Of a stretch of 64,000 bases of DNA, positions 18,163 to 25,262 are shown one piece after another (positions within the stretch are counted from its first letter, which is position 1; each line of letters starts with the position of its first letter). The stretch is from Crossiella sp. SN42 (lineage in GTDB: Bacteria; Actinomycetota; Actinomycetes; Mycobacteriales; Pseudonocardiaceae). The notes under the pieces are model-generated. The model was not told the origin of the DNA, searched no databases, and saw only the letters and a list, made by a program, of their open reading frames with translations. Both the position numbers and the translations under genes were made by a program. Location: assembly GCF_023897065.1 (NCBI RefSeq), contig NZ_JAMHIV010000033.1:1-64000 (forward strand), given 5' to 3'.

Positions 18163-18870
18163 GTGTCCGACACCCTGCGCCCGATCAACCGACCCCGCCT
18201 CTACGAGCAGGTCGTGGCGAGTCTGCGGGACTACGTGAGCAGCTCGGGCCTGCGCACCGGCGACCGGCTGCCACCCGAACGGGAGCTGGCCGAACGGCTC
18301 GGGGTCAGCCGCGCCTCGGTCAAGCAGGCGATCGTGGTGCTGGAGGTCCAGGGCCTGGTCGAGGTCCGCCACGGCGGCGGCAGCTACCTGCTCCGGGACA
18401 CCCTGGACACCGAGCCGGTGGCCGCGCTGGTCGAGCGCCGCCGCAGGCTGCCGGACGTGCTGGAGGCCCGCGAGGCGATGGAGACCAAGCTCGCCGAACT
18501 GGCCGCCGAGCGCCGCACCGCGGCCGACCTGGAGGCCATCGAGGCGGCGCTGCGGCACATGTCAGCCGAGATCGAGGCGGGCGGCATCGGCATGGAGGGT
18601 GACCGCCGCTTCCACGCCGCGGTCACCGCCGCGGCCCGCAGCTCGCTGCTGGCGGAGTTCATGGGCATGATCGCCGAGCAGATCACCGAGAGCCGGGCGG
18701 AGTCGCTGCGCCAGCAGGGCAGACCGCGGCGCTCGCTGGAGCAGCACCGGCGGATCGCGGCGGCGATCAGGGCTGGGGACGGGCCGAGGGCGGTCTCGGC
18801 GATGCGGCGGCACGTGCGCACGGTCAGCCGGGTCCGGCTGCTGACCTGGGAGCCGGCCGATGAGGACTGA
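18163..18870 (+). CDS. GntR-family (FadR/FCD) regulator of malonate genes
   Basis: 235-residue transcription factor: an N-terminal winged helix (LPPERELAERLGVSRASVKQAI, about 40-61) and a C-terminal FCD effector domain with FHAAVTAAA. It is divergent from the matC operon with a 99-bp gap, the arrangement of MatR in rhizobial mat clusters, so malonate or malonyl-CoA is the likely effector. The start is GTG 18163 with AGGGGGAAAG upstream. Its end overlaps the following ArsR gene. Confidence 0.88.
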   Translation: MSDTLRPINRPRLYEQVVASLRDYVSSSGLRTGDRLPPERELAERLGVSRASVKQAIVVLEVQGLVEVRHGGGSYLLRDTLDTEPVAALVERRRRLPDVLEAREAMETKLAELAAERRTAADLEAIEAALRHMSAEIEAGGIGMEGDRRFHAAVTAAARSSLLAEFMGMIAEQITESRAESLRQQGRPRRSLEQHRRIAAAIRAGDGPRAVSAMRRHVRTVSRVRLLTWEPADED

Positions 18871-19168
18871 GATGACCGAAGCCGAGCTGCTCGAGGTGTT
18901 CAAGGCCCTGGCCAACCCGGTGCGCCTACAGCTGCTGCGCTGGCTGCGCGAGCCCGCCCGGCACTTCGCGGAGATCAACGAGGTCGGGGTGTGCGTGAGC
19001 CACATCCAGGCCAAGGCGGGGCTGGCCCAGTCGACGGTGTCGGCCTACCTGACCACGCTGGAACGGGCCGGGCTGGTGCGCTCCACCCGGGTCGGGAAGT
19101 GGACGCACTACCGGCGCGACGAGGACCGCATCGCCCAGCTGGTCGAGGAGCTGGGCCACTCGCTCTGA
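18860..19168 (+). CDS. ArsR-family winged-helix regulator
   Basis: 102-residue DNA-binding protein with the ArsR fold (FKALANPVRLQLLRWL at about 12-27, recognition helix around AGLAQSTVSAYLTTLERAGLV). A single Cys lies in VGVCVSH, so the classical metal-binding CXC is absent. It overlaps the end of the FadR-type gene. ATG 18872 is an alternative start four codons in. It is followed by an LLM-type oxidoreductase whose promoter carries a matching palindrome, so it most likely represses that gene and itself. Confidence 0.87.
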   Translation: MRTEMTEAELLEVFKALANPVRLQLLRWLREPARHFAEINEVGVCVSHIQAKAGLAQSTVSAYLTTLERAGLVRSTRVGKWTHYRRDEDRIAQLVEELGHSL

Positions 19169-19171
19169 CCC

Positions 19172-19217
19172 TTGCCTCAAATCGACAATCTGCGATACTT
19201 CGATTCAACTGAGTCGA
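19172..19217 (+). promoter_or_regulatory. LLM gene promoter and ArsR-type operator
   Basis: TTGCCT (19172-19177) and GATACT (19194-19199) are spaced by 16 bases. Directly downstream lies an imperfect 18-bp palindrome, TCGATTCAACTGAGTCGA (19200-19217), symmetric except at two central pairs. It would cover the transcription start, as expected for an ArsR repressor site. The adjacent upstream gene encodes such a repressor. Confidence 0.5.
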
Positions 19218-19228
19218 GGGAGAGCAAC

Positions 19229-20131
19229 GTGAGCACGATCGAGGGCATGGACCTGGGGCGCTTCGGGGTCTGGACGTTCGACTTCGAGGACCAGCCCGCG
19301 AGCCGGATGCGCGAGGCCATCCAGGAGCTGGAGGAGCTCGGCTGGCCCGCATTCTGGATCCCGGAGCGGGACGGGCGCGAGGCGCTCACCCACGCCGGGT
19401 TCCTGCTGGCCGCCACCGAGCGGATCGCGGTGGTCAACGGCATCGCGCGGATCTTCTCCCGGGAGGCCCGCTGGACCCGCGGCGCGGCCCTGCTGCTGGC
19501 TGATGCCTACCCGGACCGGCACCTGCTCGGCCTGGGCGTCAGCGGCGCCCCGACCGAGGTGCCGCCGCTGCGCGCGATGCGCGAGTACCTGGCCGAGATG
19601 GACGCGGTGACCAGCGCCAACCCCCTGCCTGCCAGGCCGATGCGCCGGGTGCTGGCCGCCTACGGGCCGAAGATGCTGGCGCTGGCCCGCGACTTGTCAG
19701 CGGGCGCGCACACCTACCACGTGCCGGTGCGGCACACCGCGCAGGCGCGGGAGGTGCTGGGCGCGACGCCGTTCCTCGGGGTGGAGCAGGCGGTGCTGTT
19801 CGAGACCGATCCGGCGCGGGCCAGGGAGATCGCCCGCGAGCACCTGCACGTCTACCTCACCTCGCCGTTCAACGTGGCCAAGTTCCGGCGGCTGGGCTAC
19901 ACCGAGGCCGACCTCGACGGCGGCCGCGGCAGCGACCGGCTGGTCGACGACCTGGTGGTCTGGGGTGATCTCGACACCATCACCGGCAGGCTGCACGAGC
20001 ACCTGGACGCCGGCGCGGACCACGTCGGCGTGCAGGTGCTCGGCATCCGGCCGGGCGAGTCGGCGCTGCCCCAGTGGCGGCTGCTGGCCGAGGCGCTGCT
20101 GCCGCGGCCGGGGGCGGGTCAGGCGGCGTAG
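19229..20131 (+). CDS. LLM-class (F420-type) flavin-dependent oxidoreductase
   Basis: 300-residue member of the luciferase-like monooxygenase superfamily, in the group that usually uses coenzyme F420 in actinobacteria. The N-terminal strand GRFGVWTFDFE and the RHLLGLGVSGAP substrate-loop region are typical. GTG 19229 has GGGAGAG upstream. The frame is open from 19172 but that part overlaps the promoter. Its last 13 bp overlap the convergent DUF4406 gene. Substrate unknown. Confidence 0.85.
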   Translation: MSTIEGMDLGRFGVWTFDFEDQPASRMREAIQELEELGWPAFWIPERDGREALTHAGFLLAATERIAVVNGIARIFSREARWTRGAALLLADAYPDRHLLGLGVSGAPTEVPPLRAMREYLAEMDAVTSANPLPARPMRRVLAAYGPKMLALARDLSAGAHTYHVPVRHTAQAREVLGATPFLGVEQAVLFETDPARAREIAREHLHVYLTSPFNVAKFRRLGYTEADLDGGRGSDRLVDDLVVWGDLDTITGRLHEHLDAGADHVGVQVLGIRPGESALPQWRLLAEALLPRPGAGQAA

Positions 20132-20490
20132 CCCGGGATCTCCTCGATCCGGTGGTAGACCGGGATGCCCCGCTGCCGCGCGATGGCCACGTCCTGGTCA
20201 GCGCCCTGGGATTCGCCGGGCAGGCGCAGCACCGCGTCGCAGTGCGCGAGCAGGCGCTCGGCGGTGGGGTACATGATCCCCTCGGCCACCGGATCGGCCG
20301 GACTGGTGCCGCCCGCGCCGCGCAGCACGGGCAGCGCGACCCACTCGCCGATCATCGGCAGGTGCCCGCTGCGGAAGATCGGCCAGGCCGCTTCCTCCAG
20401 CCTGCGCAGGTTGGCGGCCAGCAGCTCCGGGTCGTCACCGGTGCCGGAACGGTAGGGACCGGCGATCAGAATCAACAGTGGTGTGTGCAT
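20119..20490 (-). CDS. DUF4406 / nucleoside deoxyribosyltransferase-like protein
   Basis: 123-residue protein with the Rossmann-like fold of nucleoside 2-deoxyribosyltransferase relatives: LLILIAGPYRSGTGDD at the N-terminus, then AERLLAHCDAVLRLPGES and ADQDVAIARQRGIPVYHRI. Members bind or cleave nucleosides or nucleotides, and true catalysis is unproven. ATG 20490 is chosen. It is divergent from a DeoR-type regulator, 49 bp apart, which hints at common control. Confidence 0.75.
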   Translation of the reverse strand: MHTPLLILIAGPYRSGTGDDPELLAANLRRLEEAAWPIFRSGHLPMIGEWVALPVLRGAGGTSPADPVAEGIMYPTAERLLAHCDAVLRLPGESQGADQDVAIARQRGIPVYHRIEEIPGYAA

Positions 20491-20539
20491 GCCCGGCACG
20501 CTAACGTGCATAAGTCGGCAAAAACAAGGAGAAATACGG

Positions 20540-21319
20540 ATGCTCAGTGCGCAACGCCGCGAGCTGCTGCTGGCCCGCCTGCGCGAGACCGGGCGGATCG
20601 TGGCCAAGGACGTGGCGGCCGAGCTGGGCACCTCCGAGGACACCATCCGCCGGGACCTGCGCGAACTGGCCGCGGACGGGCTGTGCCAGCGGGTCTACGG
20701 CGGCGCGCTGCCGGTCAGCCCGGCCATCGGCGACTACGCCACCAGGGAGAACCTGCGGGTCTCGGCGAAACAGCTGGTGGCGGCCAGGGCCGCGGCTCTG
20801 GTCCGGCCACACAGCACGGTGATCCTGGACGGCGGCACCACCGCGCTGGAGGTGGCCAGGCGACTGCCGCGGGACCTGACCGCCACCGTGGTCACGCACA
20901 GCCCGACGGTGGCGGTGGCCTTCGTCGACCACCCGGGGGTGGAGGTGTTCCTGCTCGGCGGCCGCCTGTTCAAGCACTCCCTGGTCACCTGCGGCGCGGC
21001 CACCGCCGAGGCCGCCGAGGGCGTGCGCGCGGATGTGTTCCTGCTGGGTGTCACCGGTGTGCACGCCGAGGCCGGGCTGACCACCGGCGACGCCGACGAG
21101 GCCGCGATGAAGCGCACCCTGGCCGGGCGGGCCGCGGACACCTACGTGCTGGCCAGCTCGGAGAAGATCGGCGCGGCCTCCCGCTTCTCGGTGCTCCCGC
21201 TGACCAGGGTCGCCGGCATCATCACCGACGCCCCGCCGACCGACCCGACCGTGGCCCGCCTGACCCACGAGGGCATCGAGGTCCTGCACACCGAGTCAAC
21301 CGTGCAAGATCGTGCATAA
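20540..21319 (+). CDS. DeoR-family transcriptional regulator
   Basis: 259-residue sugar-phosphate-type repressor: an N-terminal DeoR helix-turn-helix (TSEDTIRRDLRELAADGL) and a C-terminal phosphosugar-sensing domain (LDGGTTALEVARRL, GVTGVHAEAGLTTGDADEA). AAGGAG sits eight bases before ATG 20540. It faces the DUF4406 gene across a short gap with GTGCAT words, including CGTGCATAA near 20502, repeated at the 3' end of the gene near 21311. These could be operator half-sites. Confidence 0.88.
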   Translation: MLSAQRRELLLARLRETGRIVAKDVAAELGTSEDTIRRDLRELAADGLCQRVYGGALPVSPAIGDYATRENLRVSAKQLVAARAAALVRPHSTVILDGGTTALEVARRLPRDLTATVVTHSPTVAVAFVDHPGVEVFLLGGRLFKHSLVTCGAATAEAAEGVRADVFLLGVTGVHAEAGLTTGDADEAAMKRTLAGRAADTYVLASSEKIGAASRFSVLPLTRVAGIITDAPPTDPTVARLTHEGIEVLHTESTVQDRA

Positions 21320-21323
21320 CCAG

Positions 21324-21352
21324 GACCTCCCCGTCCCAGGGACGGAGAGGTC
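21324..21352. terminator. Terminator hairpin after the DeoR gene
   Basis: GACCTCCCCGTCC (21324-21336) pairs with GGACGGAGAGGTC (21340-21352), 12 of 13 positions, with a 3-base loop. It lies between two convergent genes, five bases after the DeoR stop, and can act in both directions. Confidence 0.7.
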
Positions 21353-21409
21353 TCTGGTACTCCCCCGGCATCCCCGCCAACCTGGATGCCATGACCCCCA
21401 CACCTCGCC

Positions 21410-22300
21410 TCAGACGGCATCCAGGAAGTCCGGCACCAACGGGAACAGCAGCGCGGGCTGCGCGGTCACGGTCGTGTGCTTGGTCCCGGGCAGGACCGCC
21501 AGCCGCGACTTCGGCAGCCCGGCGACATCGCCGTTGACGCCCCCGCCGAACAGCGAGAACAACTCCACAGTGTGAGCCAGCCGGATGATGTCGGAGTCAC
21601 CGGCGATCAGCAGCACCGGTGCGGTCACCGCACGCAGCTGCGCCGGGGTGATCACCGGGAAGGCGGTCAGGTAGTTCTTGACCTTCTCCACCAGCCGGGG
21701 GAAGTCCTGCGGTCGCGGCGCGATCCGCAGGTACTCCTCGTGGTAGGGCGAGCCGACCAGGTGTTCGGGCTTGAGGTTGGCCATCGACTCGACCATGCCG
21801 GGGTGCATCCCGTCCAGCGTGTAGGCGACCGAGGCCAGCACCAGTTTCCGCACCTGGCCGGGATGGCGCAGCGCCAGCGACAGCGCCACCCCCGCCCCCA
21901 TGCTGTAGCCGAAGACATCGGCCTTCGGCACCCCGATCGCGCGCAGCAGGGCGGCGGTGTCATCGGCCATGCCTTGCAGCGTCAGCGGCCGGTCGATGTC
22001 CGCGGTGTGCCCGTGCCCCTGGAGCTCCACCGAGATCACCTTGCGCCCCCTGGCCAGCCGCGGCAGCAGCGCGCCGAAGGAGGTCCCGGTGGCGGAGAAG
22101 GCCCCGTGCACCAGCACCAGCGGCGTCCCCCGCCCGTGCCCGTGCACCTCGTAGTAGGACCGCAGCCCGTTGACCTCGACGTAGTGCCCCTTGCCCGCCG
22201 CCGACTCGGGCGCGGCGGCCACGGTCGGGGCCGCGCCGACCGCGACTACGGCGGTGGCGGCCAGCACGACGCTGGTCAAGGTGGCGATGAGTGTGCGCAT
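21410..22300 (-). CDS. Secreted alpha/beta hydrolase
   Basis: 296-residue exported hydrolase. The signal peptide is about residues 1-30 (ATAVVAVGAAPTVAAA). The fold elements are the oxyanion HGAFSATG, the nucleophile elbow GYSMGAG, an acid in IAGDSDI and the catalytic His in PGTKHTT. Esterase, lipase or epoxide-hydrolase-like chemistry is possible. No operon partner is visible; downstream is the DeoR terminator. Confidence 0.86.
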   Translation of the reverse strand: MRTLIATLTSVVLAATAVVAVGAAPTVAAAPESAAGKGHYVEVNGLRSYYEVHGHGRGTPLVLVHGAFSATGTSFGALLPRLARGRKVISVELQGHGHTADIDRPLTLQGMADDTAALLRAIGVPKADVFGYSMGAGVALSLALRHPGQVRKLVLASVAYTLDGMHPGMVESMANLKPEHLVGSPYHEEYLRIAPRPQDFPRLVEKVKNYLTAFPVITPAQLRAVTAPVLLIAGDSDIIRLAHTVELFSLFGGGVNGDVAGLPKSRLAVLPGTKHTTVTAQPALLFPLVPDFLDAV

Positions 22301-22858
22301 GGGTTCCTCCCGGTGTCTGTCCCACCCCTGCGTCGAACGGGGACCGGACGGATCGACACCCCCGCCGGAACTTTTTCCGCGAGTTCAGGCGACACCCGCG
22401 GGGCCGACCCGGGCCACCCCGGCCACAACCAGGTCCGAGCTGCGCCCGGCCGTCACCGTCGGGACGCTGCCCAGCACCCGAGGAGCACCGACCACCAGCG
22501 GCCCTGACGACAGCCGCACCCACCCCGCCGCCGCACCGCGTCCCGCTCCCGCTCGGCCAACGCCAGCCGCTCCAGCCGCAGCCAGGTCAGGCGCGCCAGC
22601 CTTCCCGCCGGGGCGCTGCCCGGCACCCAAGTGGCTGCGTCTCCTGCGGCCTCGGGCGACGCCCGCACCCCCAGCGGCACACCGCGTCCCGCTTCCGGAC
22701 GGCCCGATGGCGTGGTCATTTCTGGACCCCGGCCAGTCGGCTCCGGCGAGCGGAAGCCGCCGCCAAGGACGCGACGCCGCCCTTCGCCCTCCGTGCGCAG
22801 GCTGACCCGGCCGATCAGCCCGCCTGCCGCGCGCGATCGCGATCGCGGTCGCGGTCGC
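22301..22858. other. Spacer without a credible gene; degenerate ~150-bp duplication
   Basis: No frame here has convincing protein character. Two imperfect copies of a segment are visible. GGGACGCTGCCCAGCACCC (22461-22479) returns as a near copy at 22611-22628, and CACCGCGTCCCGCTCCC (from 22534) returns at 22680, an offset of about 146-150 bp. The right end (22833-22856) is a GATCGC/GGTCGC simple repeat just after the monooxygenase stop codon. It may be a decayed gene or a repeat expansion. Confidence 0.5.
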
Positions 22859-24445
22859 TCAGGACAGCCGCAGGCCGCGATAGCCCTCGGCGGCGATCTG
22901 TTCGCACAGGGCCCGGTAGTTGTGGAAGCCGCCCGCGTACGGCATGAAGACCCTGGGCTTGCCGGGCACGTTGGCGCCCAGGTACCAGGAGTCGGCGTGG
23001 GGGTACAGGGTGGCCGTGGCGGCTTCGGCCACGTGGCGGGTCCACTCCTGTTCGGCGGCGGGGTCGGCCTCGGCGCGGTGCAGGCCCTGCTCGCGCAGGT
23101 GGGTGAGCAGGGCGGTGAGCCAGTCGACGTGTTGTTCGGCGGCCAGGATGACGTTGGCCAGCACCGAGGGGCTGCCGGGGCCGGCGAGGACGTAGAAGTT
23201 GGGGAAGCCGGCCACGGTCAGGCCGAGGTAGCTGGTGGGGCCTTCCGCCCAGCGGTCGGCCAGGCGGACGCCGTGCTCGCCGCGGATGTCCAGGCGGAGC
23301 AGTGGGCCGGTCAGGGCGTCGTAACCGGTGGCCAGGACCAGCACGTCCAGGTCGTGGTCCTGGCCGCCTGCCTGCACGCCGCTGGGGAGGATCTGTTCCA
23401 GGGGGTTTTTGCGCAGGTCGACCAGGGAGACGTTGGGGCGGTTGAAGGTCTGGAAGTAGCCGTCGTCGACGCAGGGGCGTTTGGCGCCCACCGGGTGTGA
23501 GTCGGGGGTGAGGGCGGCGGCGGTGTCCGGGTCGTGCACCAGCTCGGCGATCTTGGCCCGGAGGAACTCCGCGGCGGTGGCGTTCGCGGCCGGGTCGAGG
23601 ATCAGGTCCTGGTAGGTGAAGAAGAAGCCGAGACCGCCTTCCCGCCAGCGCTGCTCGTAGAGCTCCGCGCGTTCGGCCGGGGTGGCCGCCAGCGCGGAGG
23701 GCTCCGACTCCAGCGGCACCCCGGCGAAGGAGGCCAGGGACTGCTCGCGGAGCTCGGGGTAGGTGGCCTGGACTTGCTGCCACTCCTGGTCGGTGAACCG
23801 GCGGTGCTGGGCGGGCACCGAGTAGTTCGCGGTGCGCTGGAAGACGGTCAGGTGTCCGGCGGTCTCGGCGAGCACCGGGATGGCCTGGATGCCGGAGGAG
23901 CCGGTGCCGATCACGCCGACCCGCAGGCCGGTGACGTCCACCGGTTCGGCGGGCCAGGCGCCGGTGTGCAGCAGCAGGCCGGTGAAGGTGTCCAGGCCGG
24001 GCAGGTCGGGCACGCTCCTGGCGGACAGGCTGCCCACCGCGGCGACCAGGTGCCTGGCACGCAGTTCGGCGCCGGTGTCGGTGTGCACCAGCCAGTCCTC
24101 GCCCTCGCGGGTGGCGCCGGTGACCCTGGTGCCGAAGGTGATGTCCCGGCGCAGGTCGAAGCGGTCGGCCACGTGCTGGGCGTAGGCCAGGATCTCCGCC
24201 TGGGTGGCGAAGCGCTCCGACCAGCGCCACTCGCGTTGCAGGTCCGCGTCGAAGGAGTAGGAGTAGAAGACGCTGGTGATGTCGCAGCGCGCGCCCGGGT
24301 ACCGGTTCCAGTACCAGGTGCCGCCGACGTCCTCACCAGCCTCGACCACCCGGACCCGGAAGCCCGCGCCGCGCAACCGGTGCAGCGCGTACATCCCGGC
24401 GAACCCAGCGCCGACCACCACCACGTCGAACTCCGGCTCCCGCAT
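22859..24445 (-). CDS. Flavin monooxygenase, Baeyer-Villiger type
   Basis: 528-residue FAD/NADPH enzyme. Two Rossmann motifs are present, GAGFAG (12-17) for FAD and GVIGTGSSG (177-185) for NADPH. Between them is the Baeyer-Villiger fingerprint FTGLLLHTGAWP (154-165), which separates these enzymes from simple N- or S-oxidising flavin monooxygenases. It should insert oxygen next to a ketone to give an ester or lactone; the substrate is unknown. ATG 24445 lies 121 bp from the divergent response regulator gene. Confidence 0.9.
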   Translation of the reverse strand: MREPEFDVVVVGAGFAGMYALHRLRGAGFRVRVVEAGEDVGGTWYWNRYPGARCDITSVFYSYSFDADLQREWRWSERFATQAEILAYAQHVADRFDLRRDITFGTRVTGATREGEDWLVHTDTGAELRARHLVAAVGSLSARSVPDLPGLDTFTGLLLHTGAWPAEPVDVTGLRVGVIGTGSSGIQAIPVLAETAGHLTVFQRTANYSVPAQHRRFTDQEWQQVQATYPELREQSLASFAGVPLESEPSALAATPAERAELYEQRWREGGLGFFFTYQDLILDPAANATAAEFLRAKIAELVHDPDTAAALTPDSHPVGAKRPCVDDGYFQTFNRPNVSLVDLRKNPLEQILPSGVQAGGQDHDLDVLVLATGYDALTGPLLRLDIRGEHGVRLADRWAEGPTSYLGLTVAGFPNFYVLAGPGSPSVLANVILAAEQHVDWLTALLTHLREQGLHRAEADPAAEQEWTRHVAEAATATLYPHADSWYLGANVPGKPRVFMPYAGGFHNYRALCEQIAAEGYRGLRLS

Positions 24446-24566
24446 GAGATCAAGGCTGCCGAAGTCAGCAAGCGCTCACCAGGTGTGATCGGGTGAGTTG
24501 TGAAGAACCTGTCAGGCCGGCGGGCGCGGCCACGGCACCGAGCCCGGTGCGCCTATCGTCGCGGGG

Positions 24567-25262
24567 GTGTGCGCGTTTGTGCTGGTCGCCGAGGACGATG
24601 TCAAACAGGCCGACATCCTGCGGCGCTACCTGGAGCAGGAGGGCCACACGGTGACCGTGGTGCACGACGGGCGGGCCGCGCTGGAGGTGGCCCGCACCCG
24701 CGGCCCCGACCTGGTGGTGCTGGACGTGATGATGCCCGAGCTGGACGGGCTGGACGTGTGCCGGCTGCTGCGCCGGGAGTCCGAGCTGCCGGTGCTGATG
24801 CTCACCGCGCGCTCCACCGAGGACGACCTGCTGCTCGGCCTGGACCTGGGCGCGGACGACTACATGACCAAGCCGTTCAGCCCGCGCGAGCTGATGGCCA
24901 GGGTGCGCACCCTGTTGCGCCGCACCAGGTCCGCCGCGGATGACCACGTGCTGCGGGCCGGTTCGCTGACAGTGGACCCGTTGCGGCACGAGGCGTTCGT
25001 GGACGGCAGGCTGGTGGAGTGCACGGCCGGGGAGTTCGCGCTGCTGACCGCGCTGGCCGAGCAGCCAGGGCGGGTGTTCACCCGCCAGCAACTGCTGGAG
25101 CGGACCAGGGGCTACGACAAGTTCATCACCGAGCGGATCATCGACGTGCACGTGATGAACCTGCGCAAGAAGATCGAGGCCGATCCGCGGCGGCCGGCCC
25201 GGCTGCTGACGGTGTACCGGGTCGGGTACAAGCTCGCCGACGGCGGCCGTGATGCGCCGTAG
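24567..25262 (+). CDS. OmpR/PhoB-family response regulator
   Basis: 231-residue regulator: a receiver domain (acidic pair EDD at 9-11, phospho-acceptor Asp in VVLDVMMPELDG, Lys in MTKPFSP) and an OmpR winged helix ending VYRVGYKL. The GTG start lies 7 bases after a TATCGT hexamer, so the transcript is probably leaderless. It overlaps the histidine kinase gene by 11 bases, forming a two-component operon. Confidence 0.93.
   Translation: MCAFVLVAEDDVKQADILRRYLEQEGHTVTVVHDGRAALEVARTRGPDLVVLDVMMPELDGLDVCRLLRRESELPVLMLTARSTEDDLLLGLDLGADDYMTKPFSPRELMARVRTLLRRTRSAADDHVLRAGSLTVDPLRHEAFVDGRLVECTAGEFALLTALAEQPGRVFTRQQLLERTRGYDKFITERIIDVHVMNLRKKIEADPRRPARLLTVYRVGYKLADGGRDAP

Noticed and set aside
22453-22719. 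Possible 88-residue minus-strand gene in the spacer
   Set aside because: Arg/Ala-rich composition typical of GC-rich non-coding frames, overlaps the degenerate duplication and has no ribosome-binding site.
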